DNA of 64,000 nt from Paraflavitalea sp. CAU 1676 (GTDB lineage: Bacteria > Bacteroidota > Bacteroidia > Chitinophagales > Chitinophagaceae): positions 186,001 to 250,000 of the forward strand of contig NZ_JARHUJ010000006.1 in the NCBI RefSeq assembly GCF_029223285.1, in the 5' to 3' direction. A program made the position numbers and the translations under genes. A model generated the notes under the pieces. It was given only the letters and a program-made list of their open reading frames with translations. It made no database searches and was not told the origin of the DNA. Below are positions 27,116 to 37,272 of this stretch, piece by piece (position 1 is the stretch's first letter; every line of letters starts with the position of its first letter).

Positions 27116-27865
27116 TTAGAACTTGGAGAACAGTTCCATGAATTCCTGTCTGCGCGAGCGTGAAATACTGATGTTGGCGTTATCATCCATGATCACATAG
27201 CCGCCTTCGCCGCGTACAAACTTCTTGATATGGTTGATGTTTATGAGGAATGAATTATGCACCCGGAAGAAGTCGGGCCCCGATAATGCTTCGTCGATAT
27301 CTTTGAGCACCTTGGATACCATGATCTTTTTTCCACCTGCCAGCACAATATTGGTGTAGTTACTTTCCGCTTCGCAATACACAATATCCTGCGTAGATAC
27401 AAAGATCATCCCATCGTTCGTTGTGAGCGCAATGCGCGGCACTGTGTTCCTGCTTACACTCTTTACGTGCTGTAACAGCAGATCGATCTGCTCCCGGGTG
27501 GGTATGGATTTCTTTTCTTCCAGGCGGCGTATGGTCTCTTTAAGGTCGTCGGGATCGATGGGCTTCAGCAGATAGTTTAAAGCGCTATACCGAAATGCCT
27601 TGATCGCAAATTTATCGTAGGCCGTGGTGAATACTACATCGAATTGCAGTTTATCGAACTGCTCAAGCATATCGAAACCATTCATCCGCGGCATTTCTAT
27701 GTCGAGGAATACCACTTCGGGCTTGTGCAGGTTGATCGCCGCCAGTCCTTCTTCTGCTGAGAGGCACATGGCGCTGATGGTGACTTGTGGACAATAGGTT
27801 TTCAGCAACCACTCGAGCATTTCGATACAGTTGTTCTCGTCATCTACAATTACACAGCTTATCAT
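27116..27865 (-). CDS. LytTR family DNA-binding response regulator
   Basis: A 249-residue regulator from the ATG at 27865. The receiver domain (residues 1-120) has the acidic pair DDE near residue 9, the phosphorylated Asp55 in VVFLDIEMPRMNG and Lys in LNYLLKPID. The C-terminal LytTR DNA-binding domain (about 140-247) includes DIVYCEAESNYTNI and FFRVHNSFLININHIKKFVRG, split by hydrophobic residues. It is 37 bases after the propeller-type kinase gene and is almost certainly its partner. Confidence 0.94.
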   Translation of the reverse strand: MISCVIVDDENNCIEMLEWLLKTYCPQVTISAMCLSAEEGLAAINLHKPEVVFLDIEMPRMNGFDMLEQFDKLQFDVVFTTAYDKFAIKAFRYSALNYLLKPIDPDDLKETIRRLEEKKSIPTREQIDLLLQHVKSVSRNTVPRIALTTNDGMIFVSTQDIVYCEAESNYTNIVLAGGKKIMVSKVLKDIDEALSGPDFFRVHNSFLININHIKKFVRGEGGYVIMDDNANISISRSRRQEFMELFSKF

Positions 27866-27908
27866 GGTCAATCTCTTTTAGTTGTTAAGCAATTATCTGT
27901 TTTGGTAT

Positions 27909-30900
27909 TTATACAGGTATTTTCAGGACCACTTTGGTGCCTGCTGCATCGCCATTGTCGGCAACGAGGTCCACGATCGTAATGCTCGCATTGGGCGATG
28001 CATGCTTGTTGAGTATGGCAATCCGGTCTTCGGTCAGCTTCATACCCAGCGACTTCTTGGTGGTCGCCGATTTGCTCTTAAACTCCCTGGCTCGTTCCCT
28101 GCCTACTCCATTGTCTTCTATCACACACTGCAACATACTTTCTGTGAGCATGGTTAAACGGATGGTGAGGTGGCCGGCCGTTTCCTTATGCAGCAGCCCA
28201 TGCCATATGGCATTCTCCACATAGGGCTGTATGATCAAAGGAGGCACTTCCACCACTTCGGGAAACACCTCTTTATCAACGATGATCTCGTATGTGAACT
28301 TATTATTAAATCGAAGGGATTCCATTTCCATATAGATCCTGAGCGCCTCAAGTTCGTTCGAGAGTAATACGTTCTTACTATTGGAGTTGTCCAGGATCAG
28401 TCGTATGAGTTTCGAAAAGCGGGTAAGGTACAGGGATGCTGTGGTGTGGTCGCTCTTAACGATGTACCGGTTGATAGAGTTGAGGCAATTGAAAATAAAG
28501 TGCGGATTCATCTGCGCCCTCAGTGCTTTCATTTCAATCTCGGCGATCTTCTGGTTGTATTCCGATCGTAACTTTTCTTTCTCGCGCACCTGTTGCAGGC
28601 GCATGCGGTAAATGGTGTGGATGAGCAATACCACCAGGGCTGTGATGGCCGCAATGAACCACCACCTTTGCCATACAGGCGGAATGATGCGTATGCTCAC
28701 TTCATTGTTGGCAGACGTCCAATTGATATGATCAATACTGGCCCTCACGAGGAAGGTGTATTTACCGGCGGGAAGGGAGGGATAGCGGGCCTCCCGGATA
28801 TCGGTTCCCGTGTGCCACTCTTTATCGTACCCCTTGAGCATATACTGGTAGTCGATATTCCGGGATCCATTGAGGTTGATCGCTGTAAAATAAAAGGTGA
28901 TGTCGTTTTGACTATGGGGGGAGGTAAAGTTTCTTTGTGCGCCAAAATACTGCAGCGTATCATTCGTGCCCATTGCGTATATACTTACCTGCAGCAGGGA
29001 AGGCGTTACTACCAGTTTTTCGGGAAAAAATGAATTGATGCCCCGTTCACTACCCCACAGTAATTCGCCGTTGGCTGCTTTCACAGCAGCATTGCTCCTG
29101 AACCCATCGATGCTAAGGCCCGAATTTTCTTCGAAGTGCGTGAGCTTCTGTGCAGCGGGATCATACTGCACCAAAGATTTGCTGTTGGCAATCCAGATAT
29201 TACCCCTTGCATCTTTAAGCAGCGATTCGCAGCGCTCGTAGCTTAATCCATTCCTCCGGTTGTACAGCCGGATCTTTCCCTGCTGGTCGATGATCACAAA
29301 GCCATGAGCTGTACCGGCATAAACAGCTCCGGCATTATCCTGCGTAAACCCATAGATGATATCGCCGGGCAGCCCTTCTTTGGTGGTGAGGTTGATGATG
29401 CTGTGCTGTGCAGGATCGTAACAGTAAATGCCTGTGCCGTGTGTGCCGATCCACAAACGGTGCCGGTTATCTTCGAAGAGACTAATGACCAGTTTGTTGT
29501 TCAGTTCTTTCAATTGCGGATGGTTGCCAAAGGCAATAGTCTTTTGGGTGAGCGGGTCAAAAGCATATACGCCCCTGCTGGTGCCTACCCAAATGTTACC
29601 GTCTGACAAGGATTGCAACTCGTAGATATAGGGCGATAATACGGCTTTATCAGTATCGTGGCCAAAGCGGATCTTACGAAATTGCCCCGAGCCTTTGTCA
29701 AAGAGGGATAATCCGTTACTGGCGCCGCTCAGCCATAGCTGACCATACCGGTCGTTGCAGAGCGCCCGTATTTCGAGTGGCCTCAGCCCTTGGGCCGAAT
29801 TAACATAAGAGTGATAGAAAGTTGATTGGTTGGTCGTTCTGTTCCACCTGATCAGCCGGTCATTGGCGCCCACCCAGAATATACCGTTCCCTTCTTCAAC
29901 AATGCGGGTGATGTAATTATCGTACAGGTTCCCGTTCTCATCGCTGAAAATGCGGGTATATACAGCTGGCCGGTTAAAGATATTGGCCATGTTGACACCC
30001 GATGCCTGCGTACCCACAATGATCTCACCACGTTTGCCGGCGAAGGCCCGGTAAGTGTTGTTGGCCGAGATGGTACTGAGGTTGAGCGGATCGTGGGTAT
30101 GGCGGGTAATATTACCTTTCGTATCGATGATGGTGAGCCCTGCAAAATCGGTGGCCACGAGCAGGTCGCCATTGGCAGCGCGCCTTACCTCCGTAAGATA
30201 GGTATTGATGGTTTTGCCACCCAGCTGATTGACGAGTTGGTAGGATGCGATCTCCCTGCCGCTACGCGTACTTATTAACAACACTTTGCCGGTTTTGAGG
30301 CCAACCGCGATAGATGTGTCGGTGGCCGGACAAGCACTCAGCGGAGATTCAAATGTTTTCCGGAAAACGATCTGCTTCGTTGCGTAGTCGAGGATAGATA
30401 ATGTAGAATCGGTAATGAAAATAATCTGATCGGTATTGGCCGCTTCTGCGTCTACAAAATTACCCTGTGCTAAAGCTGCCGGCACCCAGCTCAGCTCTTT
30501 CCATTTACCGGCCGTGCTGTCGAAATAATACTGTCCCTTACCCGTATGCAAAACGACACCATAACTAGCAGTTTCGAAGATAGACGGGCAACGGAATCGT
30601 TTAAGCGTATCCTGTATCGTAATACGATGAAAGATACGACTTTCATCTACCCAGCCTGCGCCTGAAAAGGTTCCCATCCAGATACGGTTACGGCTGTCGG
30701 CCATGAGGTGCAGCACCACGTCGGAAGGCATTTCGGGATTTCTTTCCTTATTGTATCCTGTAACGGAATAGCCATCGTAAACATTCAATCCATCGTTGGT
30801 ACCTACCCAGAGAAAGCCGTTCTTATCGATGGTGAGCGATTGGGCATTGTTGCCGGTAAGGCCGTTGGCGGTGTTGAGGTGCGAAAAACTGATCACCTGC

Positions 30901-30965
30901 CCCCGCATCGTAGTGGAGAGCATCAATAGAATAATACCTGCTATCGTAAGCCTGGTCAAGAACAA
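27909..30965 (-). CDS. Propeller-type sensor histidine kinase (LytS-like catalytic domain)
   Basis: A 1018-residue membrane sensor. A signal sequence is followed by about 14 two-component-regulator propeller repeats (GFLWVGTNDGLNVYD, RIWMGTFSGAG, NIWVGTSRGVYAFD and others), a Y_Y_Y domain (about 690-750), one membrane segment (WWFIAAITALVVLLIHTIY), a coiled coil and the His_kinase domain with His822 in QMNPHFIFN. The ATPase part is of the GHKL type (NAIWHGLL, DNGVGRERA). The best start is TTG at 30965; the first ATG would delete the signal sequence. It pairs with the LytTR regulator downstream. The ligand is unknown; homologous hybrid sensors often sense glycans. Confidence 0.93.
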   Translation of the reverse strand: MFLTRLTIAGIILLMLSTTMRGQVISFSHLNTANGLTGNNAQSLTIDKNGFLWVGTNDGLNVYDGYSVTGYNKERNPEMPSDVVLHLMADSRNRIWMGTFSGAGWVDESRIFHRITIQDTLKRFRCPSIFETASYGVVLHTGKGQYYFDSTAGKWKELSWVPAALAQGNFVDAEAANTDQIIFITDSTLSILDYATKQIVFRKTFESPLSACPATDTSIAVGLKTGKVLLISTRSGREIASYQLVNQLGGKTINTYLTEVRRAANGDLLVATDFAGLTIIDTKGNITRHTHDPLNLSTISANNTYRAFAGKRGEIIVGTQASGVNMANIFNRPAVYTRIFSDENGNLYDNYITRIVEEGNGIFWVGANDRLIRWNRTTNQSTFYHSYVNSAQGLRPLEIRALCNDRYGQLWLSGASNGLSLFDKGSGQFRKIRFGHDTDKAVLSPYIYELQSLSDGNIWVGTSRGVYAFDPLTQKTIAFGNHPQLKELNNKLVISLFEDNRHRLWIGTHGTGIYCYDPAQHSIINLTTKEGLPGDIIYGFTQDNAGAVYAGTAHGFVIIDQQGKIRLYNRRNGLSYERCESLLKDARGNIWIANSKSLVQYDPAAQKLTHFEENSGLSIDGFRSNAAVKAANGELLWGSERGINSFFPEKLVVTPSLLQVSIYAMGTNDTLQYFGAQRNFTSPHSQNDITFYFTAINLNGSRNIDYQYMLKGYDKEWHTGTDIREARYPSLPAGKYTFLVRASIDHINWTSANNEVSIRIIPPVWQRWWFIAAITALVVLLIHTIYRMRLQQVREKEKLRSEYNQKIAEIEMKALRAQMNPHFIFNCLNSINRYIVKSDHTTASLYLTRFSKLIRLILDNSNSKNVLLSNELEALRIYMEMESLRFNNKFTYEIIVDKEVFPEVVEVPPLIIQPYVENAIWHGLLHKETAGHLTIRLTMLTESMLQCVIEDNGVGRERAREFKSKSATTKKSLGMKLTEDRIAILNKHASPNASITIVDLVADNGDAAGTKVVLKIPV

Positions 30966-31253
30966 ATTTCAATTAAGCGTAATAAGAAGGGCTTGCCAGG
31001 GTAAATCTACCAAACAATCCAGGGCCGCCCAATACCGGGTGCGTGTGTGGCAGGTTTTATGAGTGGTTGGCAGTAATTCGGGGGTCGCTATCCATTGAAC
31101 ATCAGGCTTCGAACTGTGCCTATCCGTTTTACTGGATTAAACTGTTCGATCACAGGCAAAAACAGACCACCTACTCAATAGATGAGCACAATCGGTGATT
31201 TAGCGCTACTTTGTGGCTACGGTTAAAGGCACCTGTTAAAATCCAAGTAAGCT

Positions 31254-32531
31254 TTGATTATTTATTACCTGATAATAGCTATCCTGCTGGCCACCACCTT
31301 GTTCCTGGTGTGGCGTTTGTACCAGCAACGTAAATCCAGTCAATCCGACGACCTCGAAATTGAAAGGACGATCAATTATTTTGCCACCTCCCTCTTCGGC
31401 AAAAATACCATAGAAGAGATCCTCTGGGATGTTACCAAGAATTGCATTTCCCACCTCAATTTTGAAGATTGCGTTATATACCTAGTCGACGAGGAACGGA
31501 AAATATTGGTGCAGAAGGCGGCTTATGGGCCCAAGAACCCGAAAGACTATGAGATCTTCGAACCGATCGAAATACCATTGGGTAAAGGTATTGTGGGCAG
31601 TGTGGCGGTGAGCGGCATACCGGAGATCATTGCCAATACCACGACCGACCCCCGGTACATTGTCGATGACGACCTCCGCTACTCGGAGATCACAGTGCCC
31701 ATCATTTACCAGGGCAAAGTGCTGGGCATTATCGATGCGGAGCACCATGAAGCAAATTTCTTTCAGTCGAAGCACTTGTTCATTCTCAATACCATTGCAT
31801 CTCTTTGTGCCAATAAGATCATGCGCTACCAGGTAGAGGAAGCTTACCGCGCTACAACGATCAGGCTGCATGAGAACAATCGTAAGATCGCCGAGAACAG
31901 GCTGTCAGTGCTTAGGTTGCAGATGAACCCGCATTTCGTGTTCAACAGCCTCAACTCAATTGGCAACTTCATCCTGAAGAATGAGCCTATGAAGGCTTCT
32001 ACTTATCTCACCAAATTCTCCAAGCTGGTGCGGCTGATCTTCGACAGCGCCCAATCGGAATGGGTTTCGCTGGAGCAGGAGATCAAATCGCTGGAGTTGT
32101 ATATTGAACTGGAGCAACTTCGGTTCAACAATAAGTTTGATGTTATTATCCACGTAAGCGACGATATCAACCGGGGCACGCTGATGGTGCCGCCACTGTT
32201 GCTGCAGCCTTTTGTTGAAAATGCCATCTGGCATGGTTTGATGCCCAAGGAAGGTGAAAGAGGCGAACTCTACTTACATTACTGGCTCAACAAAGACCGC
32301 CTTTGCATGAGTATTGAAGATAACGGCATCGGACGGGCGGCGGCGATCCAATCCAGGTCGGGCCGCATCAGCACACTTCAAAAGCATGGTCTCAAACTCA
32401 CCGATGAACGCATTCAGATCATCAATGAGATTTATCATGCCCACGTCCACGCAGAAATCAAAGACCTCAGCGACGACCTGGGACAGCCGGCGGGTACCAG
32501 GGTCATTCTTTCCATGGCGATAAAGCAATAG
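31254..32531 (+). CDS. GAF domain sensor histidine kinase (LytS-like), no adjacent regulator
   Basis: A 425-residue kinase starting at TTG (31254); an in-frame stop immediately upstream rules out extension and later ATGs would lose the membrane segment. Residues 3-22 span the membrane. A GAF domain (about 40-190, GKGIVGSVAVSGIPEII) follows, then the LytS-type His_kinase region with His227 in QMNPHFVFN and the GHKL ATPase motifs (NAIWHGLM, DNGIGRAAA). It diverges from the propeller kinase gene with 288 bases between them. No response regulator follows, so it may use the LytTR protein next door or a distant one. Confidence 0.92.
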   Translation: MIIYYLIIAILLATTLFLVWRLYQQRKSSQSDDLEIERTINYFATSLFGKNTIEEILWDVTKNCISHLNFEDCVIYLVDEERKILVQKAAYGPKNPKDYEIFEPIEIPLGKGIVGSVAVSGIPEIIANTTTDPRYIVDDDLRYSEITVPIIYQGKVLGIIDAEHHEANFFQSKHLFILNTIASLCANKIMRYQVEEAYRATTIRLHENNRKIAENRLSVLRLQMNPHFVFNSLNSIGNFILKNEPMKASTYLTKFSKLVRLIFDSAQSEWVSLEQEIKSLELYIELEQLRFNNKFDVIIHVSDDINRGTLMVPPLLLQPFVENAIWHGLMPKEGERGELYLHYWLNKDRLCMSIEDNGIGRAAAIQSRSGRISTLQKHGLKLTDERIQIINEIYHAHVHAEIKDLSDDLGQPAGTRVILSMAIKQ

Positions 32532-32588
32532 CTACATAGATTATTGCTGATGGTAGTAGGCATGTTGTGTGTCCACTATCATCAGTTA

Positions 32589-32667
32589 CTGCAGTTTGAT
32601 CACAATCCATCAGAGGCAATTTCCTGTTCCACGGGGTCAATAATGTACATTATTAGGCAAACTGCAG
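32589..32667. repeat. Nested inverted repeats after the GAF kinase gene
   Basis: Outer arms ctgcagtttg (32589-32598) and caaactgcag (32658-32667) are perfect complements. Inside lies the 16-bp perfect palindrome aataatgtacattatt (32639-32654). There is no T-tract, so this is not a standard terminator. Confidence 0.7.
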
Positions 32668-32742
32668 ACATTTAATGTGTGGCACATTAGGAGAACTAAG
32701 CGACCCAAAAATGGAAACGCCAGCGAGCAGACATGCGGGCAT

Positions 32743-32778
32743 AAAAAAAGGGCCGTTCCAAGTGAATGAAACGGCCCT
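32743..32778 (-). terminator. Intrinsic terminator of typA
   Basis: The 9-bp stem agggccgtt / aacggccct with a 12-base loop is followed on minus by seven T, about 24 bases after the typA stop. Confidence 0.9.
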
Positions 32779-32801
32779 GATCTATTTAGTGAAGCGGTTG
32801 A

Positions 32802-34616
32802 TTAAACAGCTTCGGTCTTCATTGCTTTCGACACCTTGTTACGCTCGTTCTCATCGAGGATCACTTTACGCATCCGGATGAAGTTGGGCGTTACTTCGAT
32901 GCACTCATCCTGCTGGATGTACTCCATACATTCTTCCAGTGTCAGCAAAGTTTTGGGAGCGATGCGGGTTGCATCATCGCTACCGCTGGCGCGGTGGTTG
33001 GTAAGCTTCTTGGCTTCCGTAACGTTTACTACGAGATCGCCGGGCTTGATGTTCTCAGCCACGATCTGGCCGGTGTAGATATCTTCGCCTGGATCAACGA
33101 AGAAGGTACCACGGTCCTGCAGTTTATCGATCGAGTAAGCGGTTGTCTTTTCAGAGCTCTTGGAAACCAATACACCGTTGTTACGGCCGGGGATCATACC
33201 TTTCCAGGGCTTGTAATCGACAAAGCGGTGTGCCATTACTGCCTCGCCGGTAGTGGCGGTCAGCATTTGGGTACGCAAACCGATCAATCCGCGGGAAGGG
33301 ATCTCGAATTCCAGGTGCTGCATTTCGCCCTTGGTTTCCATGATCTGCATTTCACCTTTACGGCGGGTAACGAGGTCAATTACTTTAGAAGCGAACTCCT
33401 GGGGTACATCTACTACCAGGTTTTCGTATGGTTCAGACTTAACGCCATCGATTTCTTTTACAATTACCTGGGGCTGTCCTACAGTCAGCTCATATCCTTC
33501 GCGACGCATGGTCTCGATGAGGATACCAAGGTGAAGGATACCACGACCATACACGAGGAAGCTATCACCACCGCCTTCGGCTTCTTTAACACGGAGGGCG
33601 AGGTTCTTTTCTGTTTCTTTCATGAGGCGATCGCGAAGGTGACGGCTGGTTACGAACTTACCATCGCGGCCATAGAAAGGAGAGTTGTTGATCGAGAACA
33701 TCATGTTCATGGTTGGCTCATCCACGCTGATTACCGGCAGTGCTTCGGGATTTTCTGCATCGGCGATGGTATCACCGATACCGAAATCTTCGATACCTAC
33801 TACAGCGCAAAGGTCGCCGGCTACTACTTCAGTAACACGCTTCTTACCCATGCCTTCGAATACGTACAGTTCCTTTACCCTCGACCTTTTGTTTGTACCG
33901 TTGGTTTGCATCAGCATAACCGGTTGGTTTTCCTTGATGACACCACGGCTCACCTTACCTACGGCGATACGGCCCAGGAAGGAAGAATAGTCGAGTGATG
34001 TGATCTGCATCTGAACCGGACCTTCGTTCACCTTGGGAGGAGGAACGTGTTTCAGGATACCGTCGAGCAGGGGGTTGATGTTATCGATCTGTGTGAGCGA
34101 GTCGTTGAACCAACCGTTCTTACCCGAACCGTAGAAGGTGGGGAAGTCAAGTTGTTCCTCAGTAGCATCGAGGTTGAAGAAAAGCTCGAATACCGCATCG
34201 TGCACTTCGTCGGGGCGGCAGTTGGGCTTATCTACTTTATTGATGATCACAATGGGCTTCAGGTTGAGCTGGAGCGCCTTTTGGAGTACAAAACGTGTTT
34301 GAGGCATAGGGCCTTCGAACGCATCGACCAGCAAGCATACGCCATCGGCCATTTTCAATACACGCTCTACCTCTCCGCCAAAGTCGGCGTGCCCAGGGGT
34401 ATCGATCACATTGATCTTAACGTCCTTGTAAGTAACGGAAGCGTTCTTACTGAAGATGGTGATACCTCTTTCACGTTCCAGATCGTTGTTATCCATGATC
34501 AATTCACCAGTATCCTGGTTGTCACGGAACACCTTGGTGGCGTGTAAGATCTTGTCTACCAGGGTAGTTTTACCGTGGTCTACGTGGGCGATAATCGCTA
34601 TGTTTCTGATTTCCAT
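32802..34616 (-). CDS. typA: Translational GTPase TypA/BipA
   Basis: A 604-residue ribosome-binding GTPase. The ATG at 34616 ([19 protein letters not shown]) is the family start; a longer frame adds 11 codons. GTPase motifs are complete: AHVDHGKT (P loop), [16 protein letters not shown] and NKVDKPN. The C-terminal domain has [17 protein letters not shown] and the TypA-specific [18 protein letters not shown]. It acts in 50S assembly and in adaptation to cold and stress. It is monocistronic, with a consensus promoter and a terminator. Confidence 0.96.
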   Translation of the reverse strand: MEIRNIAIIAHVDHGKTTLVDKILHATKVFRDNQDTGELIMDNNDLERERGITIFSKNASVTYKDVKINVIDTPGHADFGGEVERVLKMADGVCLLVDAFEGPMPQTRFVLQKALQLNLKPIVIINKVDKPNCRPDEVHDAVFELFFNLDATEEQLDFPTFYGSGKNGWFNDSLTQIDNINPLLDGILKHVPPPKVNEGPVQMQITSLDYSSFLGRIAVGKVSRGVIKENQPVMLMQTNGTNKRSRVKELYVFEGMGKKRVTEVVAGDLCAVVGIEDFGIGDTIADAENPEALPVISVDEPTMNMMFSINNSPFYGRDGKFVTSRHLRDRLMKETEKNLALRVKEAEGGGDSFLVYGRGILHLGILIETMRREGYELTVGQPQVIVKEIDGVKSEPYENLVVDVPQEFASKVIDLVTRRKGEMQIMETKGEMQHLEFEIPSRGLIGLRTQMLTATTGEAVMAHRFVDYKPWKGMIPGRNNGVLVSKSSEKTTAYSIDKLQDRGTFFVDPGEDIYTGQIVAENIKPGDLVVNVTEAKKLTNHRASGSDDATRIAPKTLLTLEECMEYIQQDECIEVTPNFIRMRKVILDENERNKVSKAMKTEAV

Positions 34617-34696
34617 AATTAACTCATTAATAGGTTGACTCACTGACAAGCAAGCGATTAGCTATTATGCAGGTTTTCAACGGGCAAAAAGAGGCG

Positions 34697-34727
34697 CAAA
34701 AGTACGCTAATTCGGTGGGTGGGACAA
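34697..34727 (-). promoter_or_regulatory. Consensus Bacteroidota promoter of typA
   Basis: On the minus strand TTG, a 20-base spacer and tacttttg fit TTG-N20-TANNTTTG. The predicted start is about 34690, giving a 74-base leader. Confidence 0.65.
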
Positions 34728-34797
34728 GGATTTTAAGGAAACTTATTAATTAATTAACGGATTCTCCTTAGTGGAAAGGCGCTTTGCAAGAATATGC

Positions 34798-35022
34798 TCA
34801 TAAGAACTTCTTTACCAATGCGATAACTCCGCTGACCAACAGGCTGAAAAGGATCAGGGTAGTAACCGGAAAATAGAATCGCACATTTCCCTTCTCTACC
34901 CGGATATCGCCTGGCAGGCGGCCTATCCAGTGCAGTTTATCATGGAAGAAATAGATGATCACGCCGATGAAAACGACTGCCAACCCGATGACAATAATGA
35001 ACTTACCCGTATCGGAATTCAT
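34798..35022 (-). CDS. DUF2905 family small membrane protein
   Basis: A 74-residue inner-membrane protein with two helices (about residues 7-26 and 50-70) and the conserved loop IGRLPGDIRVEKGNVRFYFP, which identifies DUF2905. Its function is unknown. It diverges from the hydrolase gene at 35081. Confidence 0.93.
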   Translation of the reverse strand: MNSDTGKFIIVIGLAVVFIGVIIYFFHDKLHWIGRLPGDIRVEKGNVRFYFPVTTLILFSLLVSGVIALVKKFL

Positions 35023-35080
35023 ATATGGATAATTTTCTGAAGCGTTCGTTTTGCCTTAATTTAACGTACAAATTTACCTC

Positions 35081-36079
35081 ATGGGCAAGAAGAAATGGTG
35101 GTTTATTGCTGCTCTTGTCATTTTGATCGTGTACCTGATGGGACCTAAACCGGCCGACCCGCTATACCGTGCCGACATGCTGGTGGTACCTGCGGCGGCG
35201 GACTCGCTGGACCATTTTGTGGCGGCCACAGAGGCTCAGCACCGCCTAAAACCCGACAATGAAGCGCGGATCATTTGGGCCAATGACTCGGCGAAAAACA
35301 GAACGCCCTATTCAATGGTTTACCTGCATGGATTTTCTGCTTCCCAAGCCGAAGGCGAGCCCGTACACCGCAATATTGCCCGGCGGTTTGGTTGCAATCT
35401 GTATCTCTCGCGCCTGGCAGAACATGGCATCGATACGACTGAACCTTTGGCCAACCTCACTTCCGACCGATATTGGGAAAGCGCCAAGCAGGCTTTGGCC
35501 ATCGGAAAGCAGCTGGGTGAAAAAGTGATCCTGGTGGGAACTTCTACCGGCGGTACCCTCGCTTTGATGCTGGCGGCTGAATTTCCGGATATCCATGCGC
35601 TGGTGCTGCTGTCGCCGAATATAGCGATAAACGATGCCAATGCCTGGTTGCTGAACAATCCGTGGGGGCTGCAGATCGCACGACTGGTAAAGGGTTCAAA
35701 GTATATGGTTTCGGAAGATACCCGTGCAGTGTATAAACAATACTGGAATAGCCCCTACCGGCTGGAGGCGGCGGTAAATCTCGAGGAGTTATTGGAAACG
35801 TCGATGGACAAAAAAACCTTCGAACAGGTTAAACAACCGACCCTGTTATTGTATTATTTCAAAGACAAGGTTCACCAGGATAGCGTAGTAAAAGTGGAAG
35901 CTGAACTGAAGATGTTTGAAGAACTGGGCACTCCATCTGGCGAAAAGAGAGCCGTCGCTATGCCTAATACCGGAAACCACGTATTAGGATCGTGGATCAA
36001 ATCGAAAGATGTAGCAGGTGTTGAACGGGAGATCGGGGGATTTATGCAGGACATGTTGCACATTTCTCCTGTTAAATAG
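35081..36079 (+). CDS. Membrane-anchored or exported alpha/beta hydrolase
   Basis: A 332-residue protein with an N-terminal hydrophobic segment (residues 6-21), so it acts on the periplasmic side or is anchored. The hydrolase core shows VYLHGFSASQAEG (oxyanion region), nucleophile Ser155 in GTSTGGTLAL, probable acid in YYFKDKVHQD and His in TGNHVLGS. It resembles carboxylesterase/monoglyceride-lipase-like enzymes. The substrate is unknown. It lies 144 bases before the fabH-like gene. Confidence 0.88.
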   Translation: MGKKKWWFIAALVILIVYLMGPKPADPLYRADMLVVPAAADSLDHFVAATEAQHRLKPDNEARIIWANDSAKNRTPYSMVYLHGFSASQAEGEPVHRNIARRFGCNLYLSRLAEHGIDTTEPLANLTSDRYWESAKQALAIGKQLGEKVILVGTSTGGTLALMLAAEFPDIHALVLLSPNIAINDANAWLLNNPWGLQIARLVKGSKYMVSEDTRAVYKQYWNSPYRLEAAVNLEELLETSMDKKTFEQVKQPTLLLYYFKDKVHQDSVVKVEAELKMFEELGTPSGEKRAVAMPNTGNHVLGSWIKSKDVAGVEREIGGFMQDMLHISPVK

Positions 36080-36222
36080 AGAATTTTGGTGACACGAATC
36101 ACACCTAACCCTTCTGCAGCAACAGGCTTTGTTAAATCGCCCCCGAATGGTTGGATTTGCAACAGTTTCATTTCCCATGGAATCTTCTTTTCCTTAACTT
36201 GTTCAGCTAAAATGTCTTGCAT

Positions 36223-37272
36223 ATGATACGTTCAAGAATTGCCGGTATTGGCATGTATGTTCCCGAGCAGGTAGTGACCAACCAGGACCTCACCCAATAC
36301 ATGGATACCAGTGACGAGTGGATACAGGAAAGAACCGGCATCAAAGAACGGCGCTTTGCCCATCGCACCCAGGAAACAACGACCACCATGGGCGTAGAAG
36401 CCGCGAAAATGGCGATCGCGCGCGCCGGCATTACCGCGCAGGACATCGATTTTATTGTATTCGCCACACTGAGCCCGGACTATTACTTTCCCGGTTGTGG
36501 AGTGCTGGTGCAACGGTCGCTCAGGATGAAAGAGATCGGCGCACTGGATGTACGCAACCAATGCAGCGGCTTTATATATGCTTTGAGTGTGGCCGACCAG
36601 TTTATCAGGGGCGGCATGTATAAAAATGTGCTGGTAATTGGCAGCGAAAAACATTCGTTTGGCCTTGACTTTAGTACCCGTGGCCGGAATGTGAGTGTGA
36701 TCTTTGGCGATGGTGCCGGTGCGGTGGTGCTTCAACCAACCCAGGAAGCAGGAGTGGGTATTCTCAGTACGCATTTGCACAGTGACGGCGAAAGCGCTGA
36801 AATACTCGCCATGTACAACCCGGGCACCCATGCCAACCATTGGCTGGAGCAACCGCTGGCAGCTTTCGATACTGCAGAAGTCGGAGAAATGTTCATGAGC
36901 CATGCTATGATCGATAATGCCCAGAACTTCCCCTTCATGGACGGACCGGCTGTTTTCAAAAAAGCGGTGGTGAAATTCCCGGAGGTGATCATGGAGGCGC
37001 TCGACGTCAATGGTTATAAACCTTCCGACCTGAAGATGCTGATCCCCCACCAGGCTAATCTGCGCATTGCGCAGTTTGTGCAGCAAAAACTTGGTTTGTC
37101 GGACGACCAGGTATACAACAACATTCAAAAGTATGGCAATACAACGGCTGCCTCTGTTCCCTTGGCGCTTTGTGAAGCCTGGCAGGAGGGCAGGGTAAAA
37201 CCAGGAGACCTGGTATGCCTGGCAGCTTTTGGCAGTGGCTTTACATGGGCCAGCGCTTTACTCAAATGGTAG
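36223..37272 (+). CDS. 3-oxoacyl-ACP synthase III family protein (FabH-like)
   Basis: A 349-residue condensing enzyme from the ATG at 36223. The catalytic triad is Cys114 (NQCSGF), His276 (PHQANLR) and Asn306 (KYGNTTAAS). The N-terminus has the KAS III pattern GMYVPEQVVTN and DEWIQERTGIKERR. Insertions around NPGTHANHWLEQ separate it from the housekeeping FabH, and such homologues occur in special lipid or polyketide starter reactions, so the symbol fabH is withheld. It overlaps the convergent SnoaL-like gene by 15 bases. Confidence 0.92.
   Translation: MIRSRIAGIGMYVPEQVVTNQDLTQYMDTSDEWIQERTGIKERRFAHRTQETTTTMGVEAAKMAIARAGITAQDIDFIVFATLSPDYYFPGCGVLVQRSLRMKEIGALDVRNQCSGFIYALSVADQFIRGGMYKNVLVIGSEKHSFGLDFSTRGRNVSVIFGDGAGAVVLQPTQEAGVGILSTHLHSDGESAEILAMYNPGTHANHWLEQPLAAFDTAEVGEMFMSHAMIDNAQNFPFMDGPAVFKKAVVKFPEVIMEALDVNGYKPSDLKMLIPHQANLRIAQFVQQKLGLSDDQVYNNIQKYGNTTAASVPLALCEAWQEGRVKPGDLVCLAAFGSGFTWASALLKW

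Noticed and set aside
32994-33998. 334-codon open frame antisense to typA
   Set aside because: It lies fully within a well-supported GTPase gene and has no recognisable motif.
36232-37128. 298-codon open frame antisense to the FabH-like gene
   Set aside because: Shadow of a gene with an intact catalytic triad.
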